A DNA stretch of 15,760 bases, taken from contig CAZRUM010000019.1 in assembly GCA_964603435.1 (NCBI GenBank), forward strand, positions 1 through 15,760, written 5' to 3'. Positions 1 to 6,947 of this stretch are shown here, in pieces. Below the pieces are notes generated by a model. It saw nothing but the letters and a program-made list of their open reading frames with translations, made no database searches and was not told where the DNA came from. The stretch is from CAZRUM01 sp964603435 (GTDB lineage Bacteria; Patescibacteriota; Patescibacteriia; Magasanikbacterales; UBA922). Every line of letters begins with the position of its first letter. The stretch's first letter is position 1. Made by a program: the position numbers and the translations under genes.

Positions 1-57
1 GATTAGTCGGGGTTCTGTTCAAAAAAAGTTAGAATTTCAACCAAAAGGTACCGCAAT

Positions 58-88
58 AAAAAACGAGGCAATCATGCCCTGTTTTTTA
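58..88 (-). terminator. Intrinsic terminator of the yjdM/phnA gene
   Basis: Read on the minus strand, an A-run leads into a stem with GGCA pairing TGCC across a four-base loop, extended through one G.T wobble and one mismatch and then by A/T pairs, followed by six T. It begins 12 bases past the TAA of the zinc-ribbon gene. The flanking A and T runs also make it partly readable from the plus strand, but no plus-strand gene in the window ends here. Confidence 0.6.
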
Positions 89-100
89 TTTTTTTATTCT

Positions 101-460
101 TTATAGATCCACTTTTTTTACCAATTCAGACTTGAGCTCCATTGCCCCAAACCCGGGAATTTTACAATCAATATTATGGTCACCATTAATAAGATGAATG
201 TTTTTTACTTTTGTACCAGCTTTCAAGGGTTTTGGATATCCTTTGACTGGCATGTCTTTCATAAAAAGCACTGTATCTCCATCTTGCAGAATATTTCCAT
301 TCATATCCTTTACAACTAATTTTTCTGGTTGTTCTTTGTCTTCTGTTGTTTCTGCACTGTCCCATTCGTTTCCACATTCAGGACATGAATAAACAGTTGT
401 GTGGATGAGATAGGCGTATTGTGATTCACATTTTGGGCATTCTTTTATTGCTTCGGGCAT
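101..460 (-). CDS. yjdM: YjdM/PhnA-family zinc-ribbon protein
   Basis: A 119-residue protein with the two parts of the YjdM (formerly PhnA) family. The N-terminal zinc ribbon has four cysteines in two CxxC pairs (C8/C11 and C26/C29). The C-terminal domain carries the family's typical VKDxNGNxLxDGDTV, GTKVKxI and GDHNIDCKIPGFG stretches. E. coli YjdM is about 111 residues, so the length fits. The frame stays open up to position 547, but the ATG at 460 is preferred: it starts directly before the zinc ribbon, and a consensus promoter lies between 491 and 519, inside the would-be extension. The family was named for alkylphosphonate use, but its biochemical role is not firmly established and no phn genes are nearby. 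It is monocistronic, with its own promoter and terminator. Family assignment is confident; function is not. Confidence 0.9.
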   Translation of the reverse strand: MPEAIKECPKCESQYAYLIHTTVYSCPECGNEWDSAETTEDKEQPEKLVVKDMNGNILQDGDTVLFMKDMPVKGYPKPLKAGTKVKNIHLINGDHNIDCKIPGFGAMELKSELVKKVDL

Positions 461-490
461 ATATAATAATGTTATAATAATGTACACAGC

Positions 491-519
491 ATTATATAAA
501 ACTTTACAAAAAAATACAA
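491..519 (-). promoter_or_regulatory. Sigma70-type promoter of yjdM
   Basis: On the minus strand the -35 box TTGTAT (519-514) and the -10 box TATAAT (496-491) are separated by exactly 17 bases. The predicted transcript starts near 484, giving a leader of about 24 bases without a Shine-Dalgarno sequence. The promoter rules out the upstream start at 547. Confidence 0.75.
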
Positions 520-609
520 GGATTATGTAAATGATAAGAAGAAACACTGATTTTTAATAACTACACAGGATAAAGAGTGGTAAAAATTGGTTATTCATAT
601 TTCAATATA

Positions 610-651
610 GTCTTATCTACCCCGCAAGACATCCAAGTTGGGGTGTTTTTT
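610..651 (+). terminator. Orphan intrinsic terminator before hsp20, with an overlapping alternative hairpin
   Basis: ACCCC (619-623) pairs with GGGGT (640-644), followed by G and six T (646-651). No plus-strand gene in the window ends here. An overlapping hairpin, GTCTT (610-614) with AAGAC (626-630), would trap the 5' arm of the terminator, so the two cannot form together. It may end a small RNA or a transcript entering from outside, and it insulates hsp20 from upstream transcription. Confidence 0.55.
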
Positions 652-652
652 G

Positions 653-681
653 TTGTTTATTTTACTTATTTTCTGTATAAT
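653..681 (+). promoter_or_regulatory. Promoter of the hsp20 operon
   Basis: TTGTTT (653-658), 17 bases, TATAAT (676-681). The expected transcription start, about seven bases after the -10 box, falls near 688, and the ATG is at 690. The mRNA would therefore be leaderless or have one to three bases before the start codon. The -35 box directly abuts the T-run of the preceding terminator. Confidence 0.75.
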
Positions 682-689
682 ATAGACAT

Positions 690-1151
690 ATGAATTTAGG
701 AGGAAAACCAGACAATTCAGTTTTTGAGATGATTTTGCAAAATGTGGGCACAGAGCCTGCAGAGGTAAAAGCAAAACCATCGGATTTTAGTTTGCCTGCC
801 AATTGGCATGAAGATCATCAAGAGGGGCAGCTAGCAGTGGATGTAGCTCAAAATGAAAAAGAACTTATTGTGATTTCAACTATAGCCGGAGCAGAAACTG
901 ACAAAATTGAAGTCTATGTTCATAATGATTTATTAACTATAAAAGGTTTGCGCAATTCACCTTTGAATGGGCAAGAAGGAGAATATTTTCATCAAGAATG
1001 TTTTTGGGGAAAGTTTTCTCGTACTATAGTTTTGCCTGTGGATGTAAAAGGTGATTTGTCCAAAGCAGAATATAAAAATGGTATTTTAATAGTTAGAATT
1101 CCCAAACAAAAAACTGAAGCAAAAATTGAGGTAAAAATCGTGGAGGATTAG
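690..1151 (+). CDS. Small heat-shock protein (Hsp20/alpha-crystallin family)
   Basis: A 153-residue ATP-independent holdase chaperone. The alpha-crystallin domain covers roughly residues 45-150: a first strand with LAVDVAQNEKELIVISTIAGA, the conserved stretch ECFWGKFSRTIVLP, and the closing GILIVRIPK motif. A short C-terminal tail contains an I-x-V-type element (IEVKIVED). The N-terminal arm is about 40 residues, normal for the family. The ATG sits about two bases after the predicted transcription start, so initiation is probably leaderless. An AGGAGG at 698-703 lies inside the gene and is too far (25 bases) from the next in-frame ATG at 729 to set another start. The next gene begins 10 bases after the stop, so they are likely co-transcribed. 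Family call is firm. Confidence 0.92.
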   Translation: MNLGGKPDNSVFEMILQNVGTEPAEVKAKPSDFSLPANWHEDHQEGQLAVDVAQNEKELIVISTIAGAETDKIEVYVHNDLLTIKGLRNSPLNGQEGEYFHQECFWGKFSRTIVLPVDVKGDLSKAEYKNGILIVRIPKQKTEAKIEVKIVED

Positions 1152-1161
1152 TAAGAAAAAT

Positions 1162-3150
1162 ATGGAAGAAATAATAAAAAAAGTTAAAACGCCGTTCAAC
1201 TGGAGGCGTTTTTGGGTTATCTTAATTACGACTGTGGTTGGTATAGTAGTCGTGTTTGGAATTTTAGTGGGTTATACTTATTCTTATAATAAAAAAGTTT
1301 TACCAGGAGTGTATCTGGGTAAAATTCCGATTGCTGGTATGGAGGCAGGTGAGTTGCGAGAGTTCATGGACAAGATGAATGATAAATTAGTCGATGAAGG
1401 TTTGACCATTAATTATAAAACTGTGGACAAAGAAGATAGTTTTAAGATTTATCCAGTTTTGGTTTCAGAAAGTAATTCTTTGGAATTAGTCAGAATTGAT
1501 GTGGATGCAGAAGTTAAGTATCTAATTGATTATGGTAAAGCGGGTAATGTCTTTTCTCGAATTGGTAGTATTTTAAAGGCGCGTTTGTCATATCCAAATA
1601 TTACTTTACATAATATTGAAATTGATGAAACTAGACTGCTCGAAATGTTAGGGTCAGAACTGTCACAATATGAGACTCAGCCACAAGATGCTGGTGTGGA
1701 GATTTCTAGTATAGAGCCTTTGCAATATGAAATAACTTCTTCTACAGATGGGGTGATTTATGATTACAAAAGTATTTTAGGCCAAGTTGTAAATAGTTGG
1801 GAAATATTGCAAGTGGCAGAAGATTTGCAAATGGAACAGTCTTTTGTAGAGTCAAAAGTTAAGAAAGAAGACGTTGAAAAAATTGAAGATAGATTAGGAG
1901 ATATATTTGATGATGGGGGTTTAAATTTACAATATACCGATCCACACACACGTTGGGAATATGAATGGTGGATTAGTCTAGAACAAATTAAAACCTGGCT
2001 AAATGTACAGCCAACGGTAGAAAACGGTTTTGGTTTTGGACTTGATGATGATGAATTAATTGGTTATCTAAAAGATACAGTTGCTATTAAAGTTAATCGT
2101 GAACCACGTGATGCCAAGTTTGAATTTAGTGAAGGTGATAATAAAGCCAATGAATTTCAAGGTTCTCGTCCTGGGATTGCCTTAGACTTTGAGGCTACTT
2201 ATGATTTAATTAACCAGGCAATTTTGGAACGTACTTGGCATGATGAAGGTATCACCAAATCAATTAGTTTAGTGACAGAAAGAATTGAGCCTAATGTAAA
2301 GACCGGTGATGTAAATGATCTAGGTATTACTGAACTTTTGGGTATAGGTACCTCTGATTTTTCCGGTAGTCCACGAAATAGACGGGTAAATATTCAAAAT
2401 GCAGTTGATAAATTAAATGGGATTCTTATTCCTTCGGGTGAACAATTTTCTACGATTGAGTTTACCAAGCCTTTTACAATAGAGGGTGGTTATTTGGCAG
2501 AGCTAGTTATAAAAGGAGATGAAATTAAACCAGAAATTGGTGGTGGTCTGTGTCAGATTGGTACTACACTTTTCCGTATGGCTATGAATTCAGCCATGGA
2601 TATTACTTCTCGGCGTAATCATTCTCTTGTTGTTAGCTACTACAATGATCCAACCAATGGTAATCCTGGAACTGATGCTACTGTTTATGATCCAGCTCCA
2701 GATTTTCGTTTCAAAAATGATACAAAAAATTATGTTTTACTTCAAGCTCAGGTTGATTGGGATGAACAGATTTTATATTTTTCATTGTGGGGAACAAATG
2801 ACGGCCGTAAAGGTTATTATTCCAATCCAGTCGTGTTGGAATGGATTCCTTATGGCGAGACTAAAGAAATTGAAACCATAAAGATAGATCCAGGTTCAAG
2901 AGAATGTCAACATGCCTATACCGGTGCTAATACTACTTTTACATATACACGTGAAGATGCTGACGGAAAGAAGGAAGAGCGCGTGTTTGAAAGTCACTAT
3001 CGTCCTTTGCCTCAGATTTGTTTAGTTGGCGTTGCTAAAACTTGTAGCCCATCACCAGACAATCCAGATGAGGAAGTATGTGTTCCAATTAGCGAAGTCG
3101 AGATACCCGTTGAAGAAGTTGTAGAAGGGGAAGAACAAATAGAAGAGTAA
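1162..3150 (+). CDS. Membrane-anchored VanW/YoaR-family protein with putative peptidoglycan-binding region
   Basis: A 662-residue protein that probably acts outside the membrane. A cytoplasmic stub of about 17 residues is followed by one transmembrane helix at about 17-41 and a long exterior part. Residues about 60-390 contain two alpha/beta segments like the YoaR N-terminal peptidoglycan-binding domain, the second at about 240-370. The VanW domain lies at about 395-560 and contains the hallmark GGGLCQIGTTLFRMAM followed by SRRNHS. The C-terminus has three cysteines near SPSPDNPDEEVC and then a strongly acidic tail. VanW occurs in some vancomycin-resistance clusters, but its reaction is unknown; here there are no van ligases or regulators, so resistance should not be inferred. 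The start at 1162 fits the lone N-terminal membrane helix. It lies 10 bases after hsp20 and 2 bases before the permease gene. Confidence 0.88.
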   Translation: MEEIIKKVKTPFNWRRFWVILITTVVGIVVVFGILVGYTYSYNKKVLPGVYLGKIPIAGMEAGELREFMDKMNDKLVDEGLTINYKTVDKEDSFKIYPVLVSESNSLELVRIDVDAEVKYLIDYGKAGNVFSRIGSILKARLSYPNITLHNIEIDETRLLEMLGSELSQYETQPQDAGVEISSIEPLQYEITSSTDGVIYDYKSILGQVVNSWEILQVAEDLQMEQSFVESKVKKEDVEKIEDRLGDIFDDGGLNLQYTDPHTRWEYEWWISLEQIKTWLNVQPTVENGFGFGLDDDELIGYLKDTVAIKVNREPRDAKFEFSEGDNKANEFQGSRPGIALDFEATYDLINQAILERTWHDEGITKSISLVTERIEPNVKTGDVNDLGITELLGIGTSDFSGSPRNRRVNIQNAVDKLNGILIPSGEQFSTIEFTKPFTIEGGYLAELVIKGDEIKPEIGGGLCQIGTTLFRMAMNSAMDITSRRNHSLVVSYYNDPTNGNPGTDATVYDPAPDFRFKNDTKNYVLLQAQVDWDEQILYFSLWGTNDGRKGYYSNPVVLEWIPYGETKEIETIKIDPGSRECQHAYTGANTTFTYTREDADGKKEERVFESHYRPLPQICLVGVAKTCSPSPDNPDEEVCVPISEVEIPVEEVVEGEEQIEE

Positions 3151-3152
3151 CT

Positions 3153-4544
3153 ATGAATATTTTTATTTTATTTGTTACGATTGTTTTTGTCCTGTTTTTT
3201 ACTATTCGTCCGGTTAAAATAAAAAAAATAAAAATTGGTATGGCCTTGGCTTCTGTAGTAGCCTTGGCTTTTTTATTTTTAATAGGTGTGGTAGATATTG
3301 AAATTATAAAACATGGTTTACTTGATAATGGTGCATTTAAGCCATGGCAAATAATCGTGATATTTTTTACCGTGGCATATGCGAGTGTGAGTACTGACGT
3401 GACGGGGATTTTTGATTATCTAGCCTACATTACTGTACGCAGGGCTGGTGGCAATGGTAACAAATTATTTCTATTCTTTTATGTCTTTGCAGGATTTTTA
3501 AGCGTTTTTACTTCCAATGACATTGTCATTTTGACTTTAACGCCGATTATTTTTTATTTGGGTAAGCACGCCAAGATAAATGTAATACCACTTCTCTTTG
3601 CTGAGTTTTTTGCTGCCAATACTTTGTCTATGTTTTTATATATTGATAATCCTACCAATATCATGGTCGCCAATGCCATGCAGATTGGATTTTTGGAGTA
3701 TGTGTCAGTAATGTGGTTGCCGACTTTGGTGGCAGGAGTTGTAAATTATTATTTATTAAAATTAGTTTTCCGTAATATTCTCACGAAGCATTATAGAATT
3801 GATGAAACGTCCGATTTTCACGTCAGAAATTGGCTAGATGCTTTTTTGAGTGTAGGTCTAATGCTCTCTATGTTTGTTTGTTTGGTTTTGTCTGGTCAGA
3901 TGCACATTCCAATTTGGATTATTACTTCAGTTTTTTGTCTGATATTTATTGTAGAAGATCTGTGTTTTAGTTTTTATTATTATATAAATGAAAGAGGGAA
4001 GTCCAATGCTCAAATACAAAAAGCACAAGATGTTTATCAGATTCCAAAAGAGAAAAATGAGTTTTGGTTAGCAATCAAAAGAATGCCTTGGAAAATTTTA
4101 CCGTTTATTATTACTTTCTTTGTAGTAATAGAAGCTTTCAGTAATTTTGGTGTAGTAGATGAGTTGGCTTACTTTATATCAAGTCATTCTACTAGTTTAA
4201 TTAGTAGTATTGGTTTGACCGGGGGGTTGTCTTTTATTTTGGCTAATCTAATAAATAATCAACCAATGACTATATTCTTCACTCACATCTTCGTCAATGA
4301 TGGTTTTTTGCTAGCAGGACAGAATATGAGGGGATCTGTTTATGCTCTTATAATTGCTAGTAATCTAGGGGCTAATCTAACGATAATAGGGGCGCTAGCA
4401 GGTATTATGTGGAAGAGGATTTTACAGGTGAAAGGGTTAAAAATTAGCTATGGTCAGTTTTTGAAAGTAGGTTTGTTTATTACGCCTTTTGTGTTTATCT
4501 CTAGTTTAGCTACTTTGTACTTAGTTTTAAGATTTTTTGGCTAA
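3153..4544 (+). CDS. ArsB/NhaD-like ion transporter (IT superfamily permease)
   Basis: A 463-residue, very hydrophobic protein with roughly 10-12 membrane segments. It has the internal duplication typical of the ion-transporter superfamily. In the first half SNDIVILTLTPI (about 121-132) is followed by DNPTNIMVA (165-173). In the second half LANLINNQPMT is followed by SNLGANLTIIGALAGIMW, matching the NLGxNLTxxGSLAxxLW signature of ArsB-type proteins. These re-entrant asparagine-rich segments form the substrate site in relatives. The family includes arsenite exporters, Na+/H+ antiporters and dicarboxylate carriers; the sequence does not settle which. No arsR or arsA is nearby, so an arsenic role is not supported by context. 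The gene starts 2 bases after the VanW stop (translational coupling likely) and ends before a strong terminator. Confidence 0.85.
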   Translation: MNIFILFVTIVFVLFFTIRPVKIKKIKIGMALASVVALAFLFLIGVVDIEIIKHGLLDNGAFKPWQIIVIFFTVAYASVSTDVTGIFDYLAYITVRRAGGNGNKLFLFFYVFAGFLSVFTSNDIVILTLTPIIFYLGKHAKINVIPLLFAEFFAANTLSMFLYIDNPTNIMVANAMQIGFLEYVSVMWLPTLVAGVVNYYLLKLVFRNILTKHYRIDETSDFHVRNWLDAFLSVGLMLSMFVCLVLSGQMHIPIWIITSVFCLIFIVEDLCFSFYYYINERGKSNAQIQKAQDVYQIPKEKNEFWLAIKRMPWKILPFIITFFVVIEAFSNFGVVDELAYFISSHSTSLISSIGLTGGLSFILANLINNQPMTIFFTHIFVNDGFLLAGQNMRGSVYALIIASNLGANLTIIGALAGIMWKRILQVKGLKISYGQFLKVGLFITPFVFISSLATLYLVLRFFG

Positions 4545-4574
4545 GATTAACTAAATTTTAGTTTCATCCACAGG

Positions 4575-4602
4575 TAACACCTTGACAAGGTGTTATTTTT
4601 TT
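4575..4602 (+). terminator. Strong intrinsic terminator of the hsp20-VanW-permease operon
   Basis: A perfect nine-base stem, TAACACCTT (4575-4583) with AAGGTGTTA (4587-4595), has a GAC loop and is followed by seven T. The top of the hairpin contains TTGACA, the -35 box of the next transcription unit, so one sequence ends one transcript and starts another. Confidence 0.9.
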
Positions 4603-4610
4603 GGTATTAT
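4582..4610 (+). promoter_or_regulatory. Promoter of the structured RNA unit
   Basis: TTGACA (4582-4587), 17 bases, TATTAT (4605-4610). The -35 box is perfect and the -10 box matches five of six. The predicted start is near 4617, directly upstream of the structured region and not of any plausible coding region. Confidence 0.75.
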
Positions 4611-4616
4611 GTATTG

Positions 4617-4943
4617 TTACATTAATGCTTGTGTATAGAGATAGTTAGTATTTAGACCTAGAATTTTATCGAATAAATACTTATCTCTCTGTATTTGTGA
4701 CCCTCCTTCGCTAAAGCTACGGAGAGGCAAGACGAGGTTATAGAGTAAGTCTATATTTCTAACACGTTCGGTGTTGCTAAGTATATACAACTCTGTATCC
4801 ACGACAAGCATGGAGGTGTGTACTCGGCTACAGCAGGCTACGGCTCGCTTCTGACCCAGAATACACCTTCTTGGATACAGCATTAAGGAGATTCTCCTTA
4901 TAAAAAAAACTACTCCATCCCGCAAGGGGTGGGGTTTTGTTTT
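4617..4943 (+). ncRNA. Putative structured non-coding RNA of about 325 nt, class not recognised
   Basis: An independent transcription unit with its own promoter (4582-4610) and terminator (4915-4943). Between them lie several long complementary segments: AGAGATA plus AGTATTTA (4637-4654, with a GTT bulge) pairs with TAAATACT plus TATCTCT (4674-4688), 15 pairs; AACAC/GTGTT around a GTTCG loop (4761-4775); CTGTATCC (4793-4800) with GGATACAG (4873-4880); a nested ten-pair helix 4812-4821 with 4861-4870; CTCC/GGAG (4703-4724); and a near-perfect palindrome 4884-4900. TATAGAGT (4739-4746) can also pair with ACTCTGTA (4790-4797), which competes with the 4793 helix. No credible plus-strand ORF exists. 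I looked for tmRNA, RNase P and SRP RNA signatures and did not find them. The unit sits between a permease terminator and clpP. Transcription is inferred from the sequence. Confidence 0.6.
4915..4943 (+). terminator. Intrinsic terminator of the structured RNA unit
   Basis: CCATCCC (4915-4921) pairs with GGGGTGG (4926-4932) around GCAA, a stable tetraloop, with one wobble pair. Two G and an interrupted T-run (TTTTGTTTT) follow. Confidence 0.75.
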
Positions 4944-4945
4944 AT

Positions 4946-4976
4946 AAAAAAACCACGATTTAGATCGCGGTTTTTT
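4946..4976 (-). terminator. Intrinsic terminator of nrnA-clpP
   Basis: On the minus strand an A-run, CCGCGAT, a four-base loop, ATCGTGG and seven T form a hairpin with one G.T wobble, about 35 bases past the clpP stop. On the plus strand the same pair becomes an A.C mismatch, so the minus direction is favoured. It is nearly identical to the hairpin at 13259-13287. Confidence 0.8.
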
Positions 4977-5010
4977 GTTTGTTCATCGAGAGATGCACCA
5001 AGATGCGTCT

Positions 5011-5607
5011 TTACTTTATAACTTTATCTACTACACCATACTTCTGGGCTTCCTCTGCACTCATGAAATAATCACGATCAGAATCAGCTTCTACTATCTT
5101 CATTTCCTTTCCTGTATGTTTAGATAGAATTTTGTTTAAGTTGTCTTTTGTTTTTAAGATTCTTTCGGCGTGAATTTTTATGTCACTTGCTTGACCCTGC
5201 ATACCACCCATGACTTGATGGATCATGACTTCGCTATTTGGTAGAGAAAATCTTTTACCTTTGGCACCGGCTGCGAGTAGTACTGACGCCATGCTAGCTG
5301 CCATACCAATACAAATGGTTGAGACATCTGGTTTTATATATTGCATGGTGTCATAGATTGCTAGACCGGCAGTGACAGAACCACCAGGGGAGTTGATATA
5401 GATTTTTATATCTTTGTCAGGATCTTGGTTTTCTAGAAATAAAAGCTGAGCAATAACTGTATTGGCGACACTATCATCAATCGCACTGCCGATAAAAATA
5501 ATTCTGTCTTTTAGAAGACGAGAATAAATATCATAAGCACGTTCACCGTGAGTAGTTTTTTCTATAACTGTTGGAATTAAATGTTGTGAGTTCATTTCAT
5601 TTTTCAT
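5011..5607 (-). CDS. clpP: ATP-dependent Clp protease proteolytic subunit ClpP
   Basis: A 198-residue serine peptidase that forms the tetradecameric proteolytic chamber used by ClpX/ClpA/ClpC unfoldases. The catalytic triad is visible with family spacing: S105 in GMAASMAS, H130 in MIHQ and D179 in DRDYFMSAEEA. INSPGGSVTAGLAIYDTM is the oxyanion-hole region and handle start. The N-terminal LIPTVIEKTTHGERAYDIYSRLL is the usual ClpP opening, so no long propeptide is needed. The length is standard (about 195-205). It is the second gene of a minus-strand pair, 34 bases after nrnA, with no Shine-Dalgarno sequence. No clpX or clpA is in the window. The next in-frame ATG (residue 5) is an alternative start. 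Confidence 0.97.
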   Translation of the reverse strand: MKNEMNSQHLIPTVIEKTTHGERAYDIYSRLLKDRIIFIGSAIDDSVANTVIAQLLFLENQDPDKDIKIYINSPGGSVTAGLAIYDTMQYIKPDVSTICIGMAASMASVLLAAGAKGKRFSLPNSEVMIHQVMGGMQGQASDIKIHAERILKTKDNLNKILSKHTGKEMKIVEADSDRDYFMSAEEAQKYGVVDKVIK

Positions 5608-5641
5608 ATTATTTTTTTAAGCTATTTCTATTCTAACTTAT

Positions 5642-6625
5642 TTAGCTCAAACTTTCAACTGCACTCCACACTTTTTCAAAAGCATCATCTATGCTTCTTA
5701 CGTTTAGAGTAAATCCTGACGCTTTTTTATGTCCACCACCACCAAGAGCTTTGGCAATAGAGGCGACATCAAAATTATCATCTGTAGTTCTAAAACTTCC
5801 TTTTATATTTCCGTCTTCTTTTTCTTTTAAAATTAGACTGGCTTTACCATCACCTAGGTTATTCATAAAATTGGCGATACCTTCAGCTTCAGATTCATCT
5901 GCTTCATTTTCTTGTAAGTCTTTCTGTGTAATGTAAGTGTAAACAATTTCATGAATATCGTGTTTTTCTAGGCGAGAAAAAACTACTCCCCAAAGCTTTA
6001 GGGAAGCAAAAGTTTTGTCACGCAAAAACCAAGTTTTAATAGTATTAAAATTAGCACCTTTTTTAATAAGGTCACTGGCTACTTTCAAAGAGTTTTGGGT
6101 GGTACCTGGATTGGTAAAGTTTTCTGTATCAGTAATAAGACCAGTCAAAAGTGAGGCTGCCATGTTTTTGTCAATTTTGATATTATTATATTTTAGAAGA
6201 CCATGGATGATTTCTGTTGTAGAAGAAGCACCTTCAACTACAAGATTGATATCTCCGAAGTAGTTATTAGTGGGGTGATGATCAATATTGATAATAATAG
6301 GATCGTGTTCAAGGTTTTTTATAAAGTCGTGCACACCAGCATATTTAAGATCTCCAGAGTCTAATACTATAATAAGATCATGCCCGTCATCTTCCCAAAC
6401 TGACTCATCGGTTGAAATATCTACTAGGTGGGGGAGGGAATTCAGCTTTGCTGTAGAGTCTGTCATGCAATAAGTAGAATGTGGTTTGCCAATGTTACGT
6501 AGATAATGAGAAAAACAAGAAACAGACCCATGAGCGTCTCCGTCTGGATTTTGGTGAGGTACAAGCAAAATTTTGTTTGCTCCCTGTATTTCATTGTAGA
6601 TTTGTTTGGCGATTCTTGAGGGCAT
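5642..6625 (-). CDS. nrnA: DHH/DHHA1 phosphoesterase, NrnA-like (nanoRNase / pAp phosphatase)
   Basis: A 327-residue DHH-superfamily enzyme of the bifunctional oligoribonuclease/pAp-phosphatase type, which degrades 2-5-nt RNA and sometimes cyclic-dinucleotide products. Metal-binding motifs are in order: HQNPDGD (H24, D28, D30), D89 in VLDSGD, IDHHPTN (D115, H116, H117) and D166 in TGLITDT. The C-terminal DHHA1 substrate-binding domain ends in GGGGHKKASGF (about 295-305). Length matches NrnA proteins (310-330), and there is no RecJ-style OB extension or GGDEF/PAS region. The start codon lies 11 bases after a leader hairpin and gives the standard N-terminus. It heads the nrnA-clpP transcript. 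RNA oligomer turnover is the best family-based guess; the exact substrate (nanoRNA, pAp or c-di-AMP product) cannot be read from the sequence. Confidence 0.88.
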   Translation of the reverse strand: MPSRIAKQIYNEIQGANKILLVPHQNPDGDAHGSVSCFSHYLRNIGKPHSTYCMTDSTAKLNSLPHLVDISTDESVWEDDGHDLIIVLDSGDLKYAGVHDFIKNLEHDPIIINIDHHPTNNYFGDINLVVEGASSTTEIIHGLLKYNNIKIDKNMAASLLTGLITDTENFTNPGTTQNSLKVASDLIKKGANFNTIKTWFLRDKTFASLKLWGVVFSRLEKHDIHEIVYTYITQKDLQENEADESEAEGIANFMNNLGDGKASLILKEKEDGNIKGSFRTTDDNFDVASIAKALGGGGHKKASGFTLNVRSIDDAFEKVWSAVESLS

Positions 6626-6636
6626 AAGTTCGATTA

Positions 6637-6680
6637 ATCCTGAGGAACTCCCGTAGGAGAGTGACGTGAGGATCTCTTTT
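6637..6680 (-). repeat. Leader hairpin of the start-proximal repeat family (nrnA copy)
   Basis: Read on the minus strand, ATCCT (6673-6669) pairs with AGGAT (6641-6637) around an inner CTCC/GGAG-type hairpin with a four-base loop. Eleven bases separate the hairpin from the nrnA ATG. The 5' flank AAAAAGAGATCCTCAC resembles the AAAGGGATCCCTCAC of the fusA copy. Confidence 0.6.
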
Positions 6681-6728
6681 TAAGTTACTGCAATCCGTAT
6701 TGAAGTAAGATTGTTTAATGAACAGGTT

Positions 6729-6757
6729 ATTCTATATCATATGGTAAAAGTTGTCAA
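6729..6757 (-). promoter_or_regulatory. Promoter of nrnA-clpP
   Basis: On the minus strand TTGACA (6757-6752), 17 bases, TAGAAT (6734-6729). The start is predicted near 6722, giving a leader of about 97 bases that contains the hairpin at 6637-6680. A short inverted repeat, AAGCT and AGCTT separated by AG, abuts the -35 box. Confidence 0.75.
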
Positions 6758-6788
6758 GCTCTAGCTTTAGGTGAAGGAATAGAAAGAC

Positions 6789-6817
6789 TTTATTTTTCTT
6801 AGTAAAGAGTGTATAAT
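6789..6817 (+). promoter_or_regulatory. Promoter of smc
   Basis: A perfect TATAAT (6812-6817) with a weak -35 (TTTATT, 6789-6794) at 17 bases. The predicted start near 6824 gives a leader of about 124 bases. With the minus-strand promoter at 6729-6757 it forms a divergent control region; the 322 bases between nrnA and smc hold these two promoters and two leader hairpins and no gene. Confidence 0.55.
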
Positions 6818-6907
6818 ATTTTTATTCATCTTGAAATTGTTTAAGATAGGAATTTTCTTTTAAAGTATCTACATAAGTGTTTTGTAATGCGGATTGTTAG
6901 ATACAAA

Positions 6908-6936
6908 GGAAAGGGATCCCTCTCTACGCTCGGGAT
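6908..6936 (+). repeat. Leader hairpin of the start-proximal repeat family (smc copy)
   Basis: GGAAAGGGATCCCTC, then TACGC, then TCGGGAT. ATCCC (6916-6920) pairs with GGGAT (6932-6936), and 11 bases separate the hairpin from the smc ATG. There is no Shine-Dalgarno sequence in that interval. The interior GGGATCCC (6913-6920) is itself a palindrome. Confidence 0.65.
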
Positions 6937-6947
6937 GACAACTGCCT

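Noticed and set aside
461..547. N-terminal hydrophobic extension of the YjdM protein (start at 547)
   Set aside because: The gene's own promoter (491-519) lies inside the extension, and the zinc-ribbon family begins at the ATG at 460.
1162..3150. Vancomycin-resistance gene
   Set aside because: VanW-domain proteins are widespread; there are no vanH/A/X or regulator genes, so no resistance is inferred.
4617..4925. A 102-codon minus-strand open frame
   Set aside because: It has no recognisable domain, no promoter and odd composition; the plus strand has a promoter, terminator and strong pairing, which suit a non-coding RNA.
4617..4943. tmRNA, RNase P RNA, SRP RNA or 5S rRNA
   Set aside because: I found no tRNA-like ends or tag frame, no conserved P4 motifs, no SRP GGAA apical loop, and only a weak 5S-like CCGAAC motif on the wrong strand relative to the promoter.
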